Positions 27,292 through 34,802 of a stretch of 64,000 nucleotides of DNA are shown in pieces. Source of the stretch: Paenibacillus sp. 19GGS1-52 (GTDB lineage: Bacteria > Bacillota > Bacilli > Paenibacillales > Paenibacillaceae). Positions within the stretch are counted from its first letter, which is position 1. Every line of letters starts with the position of its first letter. The notes under the pieces were generated by a model, which ran no database searches, was not told the DNA's origin, and worked only from the letters and a program-made list of their open reading frames with translations. A program made the translations under genes and the position numbers. The stretch spans positions 62,001 to 126,000 of the forward strand of contig NZ_CP059724.1 of assembly GCF_022369515.1 (NCBI RefSeq), given 5' to 3'.

Positions 27292-28078
27292 GAAAATATT
27301 TAACTTTCAAATCATTTCCCGCCTCGATGAAATGGGTTCATTGGCTCTAACCTCCCAGGAACGGTCATGGCTGAAAACGATGCTGGTGCACCCGGCTTCC
27401 ACCGAAGCCTTTACACCAGATACCCTAAGCAAATTAAACATCATCTTGGATGCGGAATCCTCAACAGAAGTGCAAGAGATCATTCTGGAGAAAGCCAAAA
27501 CTCAGGAACGGCGGGTCTACCATCCTATGCTTCGCACACTCCGCCGAATAATCATGCAAGACCATGGAATCCTTCTTTCTTACCATTTTAAGCATGGTGG
27601 AATTAAGACAAATCAGTCCGGTTTTCCTCATAAGCTGGAATACAACATGTTTAAGAGAGAATGGTATTTGCAATGGTACAATACTCGCCATCATTCCCTC
27701 ATGTCTACTAAACTCCAAAACATCATATCGGTCGAAGAAACCTTGGTCCCCCTCGATCAGGTTTCAGCCTTGAAGGTAACATTGGAGCGCTTACTAGAGG
27801 AACGAAAAGATTACGCATGGATTCAAGTCGTTCCAACCTTTAATGTTGAATTGTCACGAATTCTATACGCCTTCTCCTGTTTTGAAAAGTCTGTGTCCTT
27901 TGATGAAGACTCTGGCATCTACCGCATCAAAGTCAACTATATGAGAGACGAGAGCGAATTCCTTTTGTCAAAAATCCGCTTCCTTGGGCTGCGCGTAAAA
28001 ATTGTTGAGGGCGAGCACCTCAAGAAGCGCATGCGAGAATCGGCTTCCAAGGCGCTAGCTCGGTATGCTGACTTGTAA
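27278..28078 (+). CDS. WYL-domain protein, second of pair
   Basis: A 266-residue protein with a central WYL domain (LSYHFKHGGIKTNQSG... then REWYLQWYNTRHHSLMSTKLQNI). A C-terminal WCX-type domain follows (about 175-255, IQVVPTFNVELSRILYAF). The N-terminal 80 residues are helical but have no clear helix-turn-helix, so it may act as a partner of the first WYL protein rather than bind DNA alone. The ATG at 27278 has AGGAGAT 11 nt upstream; the gene overlaps its neighbour by 14 nt, which implies translational coupling. A hairpin at 28108 ends the unit. Tandem WYL genes beside phage-defence or RNA-repair genes are a recurring pattern. Confidence 0.8.
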   Translation: MNPFEKIFNFQIISRLDEMGSLALTSQERSWLKTMLVHPASTEAFTPDTLSKLNIILDAESSTEVQEIILEKAKTQERRVYHPMLRTLRRIIMQDHGILLSYHFKHGGIKTNQSGFPHKLEYNMFKREWYLQWYNTRHHSLMSTKLQNIISVEETLVPLDQVSALKVTLERLLEERKDYAWIQVVPTFNVELSRILYAFSCFEKSVSFDEDSGIYRIKVNYMRDESEFLLSKIRFLGLRVKIVEGEHLKKRMRESASKALARYADL

Positions 28079-28107
28079 TCTTTCCGCCTGATAACAGGCA
28101 ATAGAAA

Positions 28108-28139
28108 AACAGACACCCTTCAAGGTGTCTGTTGCTTTA
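28108..28139 (+). terminator. Terminator of the WYL operon
   Basis: AACAGACACC (28108-28117) pairs perfectly with GGTGTCTGTT (28124-28133), then GCTTTATT. The T-run is short, so moderate strength. Confidence 0.6.
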
Positions 28140-28207
28140 TTCCACGTATGCTTCCTGATAAGCTTGTCGGCGCCCCAGCAGCTTCAAGCCATCGTTCAAT
28201 TCCTACT

Positions 28208-28603
28208 CTATGATCTTTGAACGGAGTGCTCCCGAAGAATAACAGCTATCTGCTCAAAGGTGCAGTCACCCTTGGCAATATCTACGATAAATTCAACAGC
28301 ATATAGACGCTCCAGCTTCAAATGATATCCTTTTAGCATTAAAAATGACTTAACCGCGAGATACGCTGTCCGTTTATTTCCATTATGAAAGCAATGATTC
28401 TTAACCAAGGATTCCAATAAGGCGGCCGCCTTATCAAACAATGACGGGTAGGCATCTTCACCAAACAAGCTCTGCTCTGGTCTATGTACAGCAGAATCAA
28501 GCAGGGCATGATCTTTGATACCCGCCTGATCTGCGTCTTCCATCTTCCTCATCATATAATAGTGGGCTGCAACAATTTCTTCTTTAGTCAAAAAAATAGT
28601 CAT
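28208..28603 (-). CDS. doc: Doc-type Fic-fold toxin
   Basis: A 131-residue toxin of the Doc (death-on-curing) branch of the Fic family. The active-site motif is NHCFHNGNKRTA at about residues 68-79, with the invariant His and the GNKR anion-binding loop. Doc of phage P1 phosphorylates EF-Tu and blocks translation; the same reaction is likely here. The start lies 1 nt after the stop of the antitoxin gene, the usual antitoxin-first arrangement. It is 130 bp from the convergent WYL operon. It may be the kind of translation-targeting toxin that coexists with RNA repair, though it does not itself cut RNA as far as is known. Confidence 0.9.
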   Translation of the reverse strand: MTIFLTKEEIVAAHYYMMRKMEDADQAGIKDHALLDSAVHRPEQSLFGEDAYPSLFDKAAALLESLVKNHCFHNGNKRTAYLAVKSFLMLKGYHLKLERLYAVEFIVDIAKGDCTFEQIAVILREHSVQRS

Positions 28604-28604
28604 A

Positions 28605-28880
28605 TTACCGATCCCTTAAATCTTCGAATATTTCTCTATCCTCTTCAAACACATCATAGAATGCTTCCAGCACCTCAGGACGGACATGCTCAGGCAGCTC
28701 TAAATGCCGAACTTTTCTCAATACAACTTCACCTTGAGCATTCTCAATGAATTCAACTTCGTCACCTTGTACAACATTCATCTTCTCGGCAAGACTTTTC
28801 GGCAGACTCACACCTAAGCTATTTCCCATTCGACCTATTTTACGGGAGTAACGCTTTGACACTGATTTCTCCTGGTTCAT
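28605..28880 (-). CDS. AbrB/MazE-type antitoxin of the Doc pair
   Basis: A 91-residue protein with an N-terminal swapped-hairpin AbrB-like DNA-binding fold (SRKIGRMGNSLGVSLPKSLAEKMNVVQGDEVEFIE). An acidic C-terminal tail follows (EAFYDVFEEDREIFEDLRDR), typical of the toxin-neutralising segment. The start at 28880 is preceded by AAAGGAG with 8-nt spacing. It ends 1 nt before doc. It should neutralise the toxin and repress the operon. Phd is the classic partner of Doc; here the antitoxin is of the AbrB class, as in many Gram-positive Doc pairs. Confidence 0.88.
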   Translation of the reverse strand: MNQEKSVSKRYSRKIGRMGNSLGVSLPKSLAEKMNVVQGDEVEFIENAQGEVVLRKVRHLELPEHVRPEVLEAFYDVFEEDREIFEDLRDR

Positions 28881-28894
28881 CTTGAACGCTCCTT

Positions 28895-29077
28895 TCATGG
28901 TAACTCCATCCAGAAAAATTGAGAGACAGCCAGAATTAGCCCAATCACATTCACGACAATAAAAAACCACTTTTTGGCCCTCCGGCTTGTAGACTCTCCC
29001 TCTACAAACAATGTCCAAACTAATATCCCGTTTAATACGACCATAATAATGAGAGCCAACCACCAATTAGCCGCCAC
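28895..29077 (-). CDS. Small membrane protein upstream of the toxin-antitoxin pair (60 aa)
   Basis: A 60-residue protein with two hydrophobic helices (about 5-24 and 38-56) joined by a short charged loop (EGESTSRRAKK). The GTG start has GGAGAGGAAG upstream; an out-of-frame ATG overlaps it. The gene ends 14 bp before the antitoxin start, so it is probably on the same transcript. No family recognised. Whether it belongs functionally to the toxin system is unknown. Confidence 0.6.
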   Translation of the reverse strand: MAANWWLALIIMVVLNGILVWTLFVEGESTSRRAKKWFFIVVNVIGLILAVSQFFWMELP

Positions 29078-29116
29078 ATGATTTCTTCCTCTCCTGAACG
29101 TGAAGTAATATTAAAA

Positions 29117-30187
29117 TCACCATTTCATAAGTTCCTTAATCTGAGCAACCAGTTTCTTCGCGGCTTTGTGATGAGTAACTTTTGACGGGTGCCAGTCGGC
29201 CGCGTATCCATCAGCTTCCAGTTGACCGTCAAACCTCATTGCAGCGATATTAGTATCGCCTGTTTCCTGTGTATAGTCGCTAACCGCCTGTTCGAGATAA
29301 GGATATAGCCTGTCTCCCATGATGCCCAACGTGCATAAGAGGACGGCATGGGAATTATTTTGTCTGACCAATTTAAGAAATTCCACATACCGTGATCCAT
29401 ATTCCGTCTGTCTGTCCGCATCATCCTTAGCATAAGAATCATCATTCGTCCCCAGATTAATGACAATCAGATCAGGCACAAACTCGTTGAAATCCCAGCT
29501 TATGGATTGAGGCTCCAGTATATCGTCAAATCTCCCCTCCGATTTGCCCACTTTTTCGTAGTAATCCGGAACCAGATGCGTGGTGAGTTTTTGATCATTT
29601 TCCGTATAACCTGTAATAATGCCATATCCGCTGTAAGAAACCATGCTGTAGTCAGCCTGAAGCGCTTGAGCCGTTTGATAAGCATAGGCTTTCGTGACAT
29701 CTTCCGTAGCTGTGGAAAAAGAATGCAGTTCATTCTCATCGTCAACCCCATATCCACAAGTAATGGAGTCGCCGATGAATTCAATTTTATGTACGTTTAC
29801 CGGGGTGGGCTTAATTCTCCTCGTGGCATCGACGGTGATCCTTTCAATACCGACCGTTGACATAGCCGCCTCCGATAATTTAATGAATCTCACCGTGACG
29901 TTCTCATCGGTATCGCTTTCAAACACAGTAAACGTTCTTAAAGAGTCCTTTACTTGATCATCAATGACTCGTTTTCCGTTTACGTAAATGCCGATTCTGG
30001 CCTGATTCGTATGACTTAAGGCTATATCATCTCCTTTTACTGTAATTTCCGCTTTTTTACCATAGAATGAGAACTCCACTCCGCTACCGGACAAAGCCAG
30101 CCACAGTACTTCATTGTAGTAGTAGGTTCGCCCGATGATTTTTACATATGGATCTATTGCTTGGAAATCTCGCACTGCTTCCGACAT
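29117..30187 (-). CDS. SGNH/GDSL carbohydrate esterase, CE2 type
   Basis: A 356-residue esterase without signal peptide. The N-terminal 125 residues form a beta-sandwich typical of CE2 acetyl-esterases (FSFYGKKAEITVKGDD). The SGNH domain has GDSIT (139-143) with the nucleophile Ser, SYSGYGI around 184, GTND (246-249) and DWHPS (331-335) with the catalytic His. CE2 enzymes deacetylate xylan or glucomannan oligosaccharides. AGAGGG precedes the ATG. Before the insertion of the 30.3-38.9 kb region it was probably the gene directly downstream of ssrA, as the old ssrA terminator lies just beyond its start. Confidence 0.85.
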   Translation of the reverse strand: MSEAVRDFQAIDPYVKIIGRTYYYNEVLWLALSGSGVEFSFYGKKAEITVKGDDIALSHTNQARIGIYVNGKRVIDDQVKDSLRTFTVFESDTDENVTVRFIKLSEAAMSTVGIERITVDATRRIKPTPVNVHKIEFIGDSITCGYGVDDENELHSFSTATEDVTKAYAYQTAQALQADYSMVSYSGYGIITGYTENDQKLTTHLVPDYYEKVGKSEGRFDDILEPQSISWDFNEFVPDLIVINLGTNDDSYAKDDADRQTEYGSRYVEFLKLVRQNNSHAVLLCTLGIMGDRLYPYLEQAVSDYTQETGDTNIAAMRFDGQLEADGYAADWHPSKVTHHKAAKKLVAQIKELMKW

Positions 30188-30285
30188 ACTAAAACCCTCT
30201 TTCTTCGCTATATATCAGTAACAGTAACAAAGACCCTGTATGTTTTCAATCAAACTCTATCCATTTCTTTTAGCAGTCTCTAAAA

Positions 30286-30312
30286 TGAAAAAAGACACCC
30301 ATAAAGGTGTCT
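30286..30312 (-). terminator. Probable original ssrA terminator, now displaced
   Basis: AGACACC (30293-30299) pairs with GGTGTCT (30306-30312), followed leftward by six T. It directly follows, in ssrA orientation, a decayed copy of the ssrA 3' end (30330-30431). The functional ssrA 8.6 kb away has no such hairpin after it. Confidence 0.7.
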
Positions 30313-30329
30313 TTCACTGATACTCCACA

Positions 30330-30431
30330 TGGAGCAGAGGGATTCAAACCCCTGACTGAAGATAACAGCACATAAGCTTCTACGAGTGTAAGACAGATTT
30401 GAAGTCACCTAAGATCGTGCCTGTGTCGTAA
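30330..30431 (-). repeat. Decayed copy of the ssrA 3' end (integration scar)
   Basis: About 100 bases align with the last 100 bases of tmRNA (38912-39013) at roughly 80% identity by eye, including an identical 22-bp block ending in CTACGAGTGTA. The T-arm and acceptor region are recognisable but mutated (GATTCAAACCCCTGACTGAAGATAACAG against the ssrA sequence), so this is not a working tRNA or tmRNA. It abuts the end of the SDR gene at 30438. It reads as the leftover 3' half of ssrA after DNA was inserted there. Confidence 0.8.
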
Positions 30432-30437
30432 TTGCTG

Positions 30438-31199
30438 TTATTCAATCATGCTCTTCGTTGCCTGATACATATTCTCTACGTATTGATCGACTTCATCTCT
30501 CGACATACGCAGGCGGTCTACAGAAGTGCCATACCCGATTTCCTGCTGCCCCTCTTCCAGACCTTTAAAAATCCCGTCCGTGAAGGCATCCAACGGTTCC
30601 CCATGTATATGCAGCCCTGCTCCGCCCAACTGCGTATTTACCGCTGGAGGGGCAACTTCAATAACTTCTACAGACGTCTCCGAGAGCTGATGTCTGAGGC
30701 TCATGGTAAAGGAATGAAGCGCCGCCTTACTTGCCGAATAAATAGGAGCAATCGCAAACGGTGTAAACGCCAGCCCGGACGTGACATTAATGATCGTCGC
30801 CGCATCTTTTGCTGCAAAATATGGAGCGAACAGCATAGAGAAGTGGATCGGCGCTTCGATATTGGTGGTGATCTCATTATTGAAATAACTCCAATTGTTC
30901 TTGGCATCGTCTTTAAGCACATTGAACCGCTGCTGAATTCCTGCATTATTAATCAAGACATTTACTTCCGGATAATTTGCTGTCACCCATTCAAACAAGG
31001 CCACACGCTCGGATTCATGATTCAAATCGCTTACACGAGTAATAAGGCCGGGGAATTTTTCTTTCGCCTGTTCAAGTACCTCTTCACGTCGTCCGCACAC
31101 AATCACTTGATTCCCGGTATTTAAGAAACGCTCTGCAAAAGCCAGTCCTATTCCGGAAGCTCCACCTGTAATCAAAATCGTATTTCCTGTAAGTTTCAT
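30438..31199 (-). CDS. Short-chain dehydrogenase/reductase (DltE-like)
   Basis: A 253-residue classical SDR. The NAD(P)-binding motif TGGASGIG is at residues 11-18, NNAG at 84-87, and the catalytic YSASK tetrad segment at about 155-159. It resembles Bacillus DltE-like oxidoreductases of unsettled substrate. It starts 2 nt after the MerR stop (TAACAATG) with GGTGAGG upstream, so the two are translationally coupled and under the MerR-type promoter at 31630-31660. Likely a stress-inducible carbonyl reductase. It lies inside the region inserted at ssrA. Confidence 0.88.
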   Translation of the reverse strand: MKLTGNTILITGGASGIGLAFAERFLNTGNQVIVCGRREEVLEQAKEKFPGLITRVSDLNHESERVALFEWVTANYPEVNVLINNAGIQQRFNVLKDDAKNNWSYFNNEITTNIEAPIHFSMLFAPYFAAKDAATIINVTSGLAFTPFAIAPIYSASKAALHSFTMSLRHQLSETSVEVIEVAPPAVNTQLGGAGLHIHGEPLDAFTDGIFKGLEEGQQEIGYGTSVDRLRMSRDEVDQYVENMYQATKSMIE

Positions 31200-31201
31200 T
31201 G

Positions 31202-31588
31202 TTATTCCTCACCTTCATTATTTTGTTCTTGCATACGTTTGACATAACGATCAATCTTCCAGTCGATTCCTTCGATGGATTCGGTCATCAACGAAATTTC
31301 GGCCAGTACAGCCTGCTTGTGAGTCCTCATCATTTGCAGACGAAGCGCTGTAGTAGCATCACCTTCTACGACCCAATCGATATATTGCTTGATGCGGCTT
31401 ATGGGCATATTCGTATTTTTCAAACACATCACCGTTCCAAGCAGCCCCATATGATCTTCTGAAAATAACCGCCTACCCGCCTCATCACGCTCGATTTGAG
31501 GCAACAGCCCCTTTTTCTCATAATAACGCAGGGTTGATTCTGGAATATTAAATTTGGCTGCAACTTCGCCAATGGAAAAACACTTCAT
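31202..31588 (-). CDS. MerR-family transcriptional regulator
   Basis: A 128-residue MerR regulator: winged helix at 1-70 (SIGEVAAKFNIPESTLRYYEKKGLLP) and a C-terminal coiled-coil dimerisation helix. There is no cysteine cluster for metal binding; it belongs to the AdhR-like group that senses reactive carbonyls or other small molecules. It is first in a two-gene operon with an SDR. The promoter has the 19-bp spacer and palindrome expected for self-regulation by DNA untwisting. GGGGAGG precedes the ATG. Confidence 0.9.
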   Translation of the reverse strand: MKCFSIGEVAAKFNIPESTLRYYEKKGLLPQIERDEAGRRLFSEDHMGLLGTVMCLKNTNMPISRIKQYIDWVVEGDATTALRLQMMRTHKQAVLAEISLMTESIEGIDWKIDRYVKRMQEQNNEGEE

Positions 31589-31629
31589 CCGGAGGCCTCC
31601 CCGTTGTATCTGTTATTGTCGACAGAACT

Positions 31630-31660
31630 AGCATACGACTTAAACCATGGTTTAAGTCAA
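31630..31660 (-). promoter_or_regulatory. MerR-type promoter and operator
   Basis: On the minus strand TTGACT (-35, 31660-31655) and TATGCT (-10, 31635-31630) are separated by 19 bp, the overlong spacer typical of MerR-activated promoters. A perfect 22-bp palindrome (31637-31658, centre CCATGG, arms GACTTAAAC/GTTTAAGTC) fills the spacer and the -35 element. It drives the merR-SDR operon. Confidence 0.88.
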
Positions 31661-31862
31661 CTAAAAGTTGCAGTAATGGCATGCCCGCTATCACAAGAAT
31701 AATAAACCGTCAGAGTGGCTCATTTTTCATTTTTTTCTCAAATATGGGGTTATGAGTTGGTTGAAATTATCTTATAATTAGTTTGGGCTTGGATACTTTT
31801 CATCCATTTGTGAACGCGCGTTTATGGTCGGCCCATTACCCACTTTAGTAGGAGGAATGGAT

Positions 31863-34244
31863 ATGCAATACGGTTATTTTGACGAAAAGAATAAGGAGTA
31901 TCTCATTACGAAGCCGAATACGCCTGCCCCTTGGGCGAACTACCTCGGCTCACCGGAATACGGTGCCATCATCTCTGGCAACGCAGGAGGCTATAGCTTT
32001 GTAAAGTCAGGGGCCAACGGACGGCATCTCCGCTACCACTTCAACTCCAAAGACGAGCCGGGACGCTATATTTACGTGAGAGATTTGGAGAACGGGGATT
32101 ATTGGTCCGGCTCCTGGCAGCCAGTGGGTAAAGATCTGGACCAGTATAAATCGGTATGCCATCATGGAACCGGATACACAAACATCGTCTCAGACTACGA
32201 CAATATCCATACAGAATCATTGTATTATGTGCCACTGAACAAAACCTACGAGGTGTGGCGCATGAAGGTCCGCAATGACAGCTCCAAGGTGCGGAAGCTG
32301 GCCCTCATCGGATTTGCCGAATTAACCAACAATAACAACTACGAACAGGATACTGTCAACCTTCAGTACACTCTGTTTATCTCACGTACCTACTACAAGA
32401 ATAATAAGATCCTTCAAGTCATCAATGAAAACATCCCTGAAGAGCAAAGCTGGAGATTCTTCGGCGCTGCGGGTGCAGAGGTTACTGCATACGACGGCGA
32501 CCGGGATACATTCTTGGGCGATTATCGCAGCTACGGGAATCCAGCCTCCGTTGCCAACGGACAATGCTCCAATTCACTGAACTACAATACCAATCCCTGC
32601 GGTGCCTTGCAGATCAATGTAGATTTGCAGCCGGGAGAAGAGAAAGAAATCGCCTTCCTACTGGGACAATATGATGAGACAGGTGCATCTGAGATTCTCA
32701 GCCACTATAAAGATCTGTCTATCGTAGACAAGGAGCTCGAAGAGTTGAAGGTATTCTGGCACAGCAAGCTTAACCGCTTCCAGGTTCAGACACCAAGTGA
32801 TAATCTGAACAACATGATCAACACCTGGAACGCCTATCAATGCTTCATTACCTTTATCTGGTCACGCGCCGCCTCCTTCCAATACTCCGGTCTGCGTAAC
32901 GGACTCGGCTACCGGGATACTGTGCAGGATATTCAAGGCATCATTCATCTGGATCATGAGATGGCTCTAGGGCGTCTGAGACTGATGATTTCTGCTCAGG
33001 TCTCTAACGGTGGCGGACTCCCATTGGTGAAATTTGACCATAATCCCGGGCATGAGGGCACACCGGATGATCCGGAATATGTACGGGAGACCGGTCATCC
33101 CCATTATCGGGCTGATGACGCCTTATGGCTGTTCCCAACCGTTATTAAATACTTGAATGAAAGTGGCAACTGGGACTTTACAGATGAAGTGATCCCTTAT
33201 TCTGATAAAGGCGAAGGTACGGTGTACGAGCATCTGCGCCAGGCCATTCAATTCAGTCTGGATCGTATGGGTGTACACGGCATGCCTGTCGGGCTTCACG
33301 CCGACTGGAACGATTGTCTGCGTCTTGGAGCCAAGGGTGAGTCGCTATTCGTCGCCTTCCAGCTGTACATGGCCTTCAAAGTATTCATGGAAATCGCACA
33401 AAATAAGAACAAACCGGGCGATGTAGAGTGGGCACAGGGTCTGCTTGATGAGCTCGACGGGAACATTCAGAAACATGCCTGGGAGAACGATCAGTTCGTT
33501 CGCGGGTTCACCGAGGACAACTATACCATTGGTTCCTGGGAGAATGATGAGGGCAAAATCTGGCTGAATCCACAAAGCTGGGCTGTACTAAGCGGCGCTG
33601 CCCGCCCAGATCAGGCGAAGCTCTCCATGGATAAAGTGTACGAGAATCTGCGGACTGATTACGGTACCATGATATTCTACCCTCCGTTCCGAAAATACGG
33701 ATTGCCCGTAGCGCTGATGGCTCTCTTCAACGCCTCAACGAAGGAAAACGGCGGTATCTTCAGCCAGCCACAGGGATGGCTCATTCTGGCCGAAACCATG
33801 ATCGGCAACGGCGATCGCGCGTTCGAATATTTCCTGGATTGCAGTCCAGCCAGCATGAACGATAAGGCCGAAATCCGTAAGCTTGAGCCTTATGTACACG
33901 GCCAATTCGTCGAATCCCTAGACAGCCCGTATCAAGGCCGGGCACATGTCCACTGGCTCACCGGCACTGCCTCAACCGTGATGGTCTCCCTGGTGGAGGG
34001 TATCATGGGGATTCAGCCTCAGATGGATGGCCTTCGCATTAACCCATGCGTTCCTGGCGACTGGACAACCTTCTCCATGGTACGGGAATTCCGCGGGAAG
34101 AAGCTGAACATTCAGGTGGAGAATAAGAACGGTGTACAAAAAGGTGTATCCCGGATCGTCATTAACGGTGAAGAAATCCAAGGTGACCTAATCCCCGTTG
34201 CCAAAATGGCGGTAGAAAATGATGTGCTTGTCGTTATGGGGTAA
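31863..34244 (+). CDS. GH94 disaccharide phosphorylase (chitobiose/cellobiose phosphorylase type)
   Basis: A 793-residue cytoplasmic GH94 enzyme (family about 800). Domains: N-terminal beta-sandwich (1-270), helical linker, (alpha/alpha)6 barrel (330-720) and C-terminal jelly roll. Family signatures are GYRDTVQDIQG (about 350, region of the catalytic Asp), HADWNDCLRLG (about 480) and HWLTGTAS. These enzymes split a beta-linked disaccharide with inorganic phosphate to a sugar-1-phosphate plus a free sugar. From memory the barrel is closer to Vibrio chitobiose phosphorylase (NGGGLPLVKF, NPGHEGTPDDPEYV) than to clostridial cellobiose phosphorylase; this needs an alignment. The ATG at 31863 has AGGAGG 7 nt upstream. 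The single-gene unit has its own terminator and lies in the ssrA-associated insert. Confidence 0.88.
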   Translation: MQYGYFDEKNKEYLITKPNTPAPWANYLGSPEYGAIISGNAGGYSFVKSGANGRHLRYHFNSKDEPGRYIYVRDLENGDYWSGSWQPVGKDLDQYKSVCHHGTGYTNIVSDYDNIHTESLYYVPLNKTYEVWRMKVRNDSSKVRKLALIGFAELTNNNNYEQDTVNLQYTLFISRTYYKNNKILQVINENIPEEQSWRFFGAAGAEVTAYDGDRDTFLGDYRSYGNPASVANGQCSNSLNYNTNPCGALQINVDLQPGEEKEIAFLLGQYDETGASEILSHYKDLSIVDKELEELKVFWHSKLNRFQVQTPSDNLNNMINTWNAYQCFITFIWSRAASFQYSGLRNGLGYRDTVQDIQGIIHLDHEMALGRLRLMISAQVSNGGGLPLVKFDHNPGHEGTPDDPEYVRETGHPHYRADDALWLFPTVIKYLNESGNWDFTDEVIPYSDKGEGTVYEHLRQAIQFSLDRMGVHGMPVGLHADWNDCLRLGAKGESLFVAFQLYMAFKVFMEIAQNKNKPGDVEWAQGLLDELDGNIQKHAWENDQFVRGFTEDNYTIGSWENDEGKIWLNPQSWAVLSGAARPDQAKLSMDKVYENLRTDYGTMIFYPPFRKYGLPVALMALFNASTKENGGIFSQPQGWLILAETMIGNGDRAFEYFLDCSPASMNDKAEIRKLEPYVHGQFVESLDSPYQGRAHVHWLTGTASTVMVSLVEGIMGIQPQMDGLRINPCVPGDWTTFSMVREFRGKKLNIQVENKNGVQKGVSRIVINGEEIQGDLIPVAKMAVENDVLVVMG

Positions 34245-34268
34245 TTTTTCTATGAGGAATAGATAGGA

Positions 34269-34296
34269 GGGCGGACCGCATAGGTCCGCCCTTTTT
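34269..34296 (+). terminator. Terminator of the GH94 gene
   Basis: Perfect 9-bp stem GGGCGGACC/GGTCCGCCC (34269-34277 with 34283-34291), five-base loop, followed by five T. Confidence 0.9.
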
Positions 34297-34541
34297 CTTG
34301 TAGATTCCAATATACGTTTCAGGCGTACAACACACGATTAGAGGAATTAGGGATCAAAGACAGTCGCTCTCGCAAAGCAACTAAGAGAGAGAGAAGTTGT
34401 CCCTTTACCATTAAAATCAAGCTAAACTAAAACACGCGCGCCGATTGAGTATCTTCACGCGCTAGCTGCATAAAGTAGTTTTGATAATCGAAGTATGGAT
34501 ATGGGGTATATAAGGCAAAATCACACACTGAAGGAGATCGT

Positions 34542-34670
34542 ATGTATGACTGGTTAAATGGCGGCCAATACAGCCTGTCTCCGTATAGTCTTAGTGAAGC
34601 TGCCACTGTAACCATTAACAGCAAGTCTCAGAAACCGCGTTACAACAGGCTTTTTAAGCGCCACGTATAG
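34542..34670 (+). CDS. Possible 42-aa small ORF or gene fragment
   Basis: An ATG at 34542 follows GAAGGAGATCGT, a strong ribosome site. It opens 42 codons (MYDWLNGGQYSLSPYSLSEA... ending RYNRLFKRHV) to a TAG at 34668-34670. There is no known family and no hydrophobic segment. It lies in a 558-bp stretch between the GH94 terminator and the ssrA-flank repeat at 34688. It could be a short gene or the 5' end of a gene cut by the insertion events. Confidence 0.35.
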   Translation: MYDWLNGGQYSLSPYSLSEAATVTINSKSQKPRYNRLFKRHV

Positions 34671-34687
34671 TCCAAAACATCCGTTAC

Positions 34688-34745
34688 AATGAAAAAAGAC
34701 ACCGGTTAAGGTGTCTTCCACTGATACTCCATATAGAGAGGGGTG
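34688..34745 (-). repeat. Second copy of the ssrA-flanking terminator segment
   Basis: GAAAAAAGACACC, GGTGTCTT and then CACTGATACTCC (34717-34730 region) repeat the sequence at 30288-30332 at about 85% identity by eye, including the few bases that would be the ssrA acceptor end. The hairpin (34697-34703 with 34710-34716) is followed leftward by six T, so it can terminate leftward transcripts such as that of the gene at 34803. Confidence 0.7.
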
Positions 34746-34802
34746 GACATGCAGAGCCACAATTCGGCGGCGGTTGCTGTTAGAATTGTACGAGATAGCC
34801 GT

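Noticed and set aside
28208..29077. The Doc pair as a proven trigger for the RNA-repair operon
   Set aside because: Doc is known to phosphorylate EF-Tu and not to cut RNA; proximity alone does not support a direct link.
30330..30431. A tRNA gene suggested by the T-loop-like GATTCAAACCCC
   Set aside because: No cloverleaf can be formed; the whole stretch aligns with the 3' end of tmRNA and is mutated.
30432..31124. 230-codon plus-strand frame opposite the SDR gene
   Set aside because: No ribosome site, no recognisable domain, and the minus strand encodes a clear SDR.
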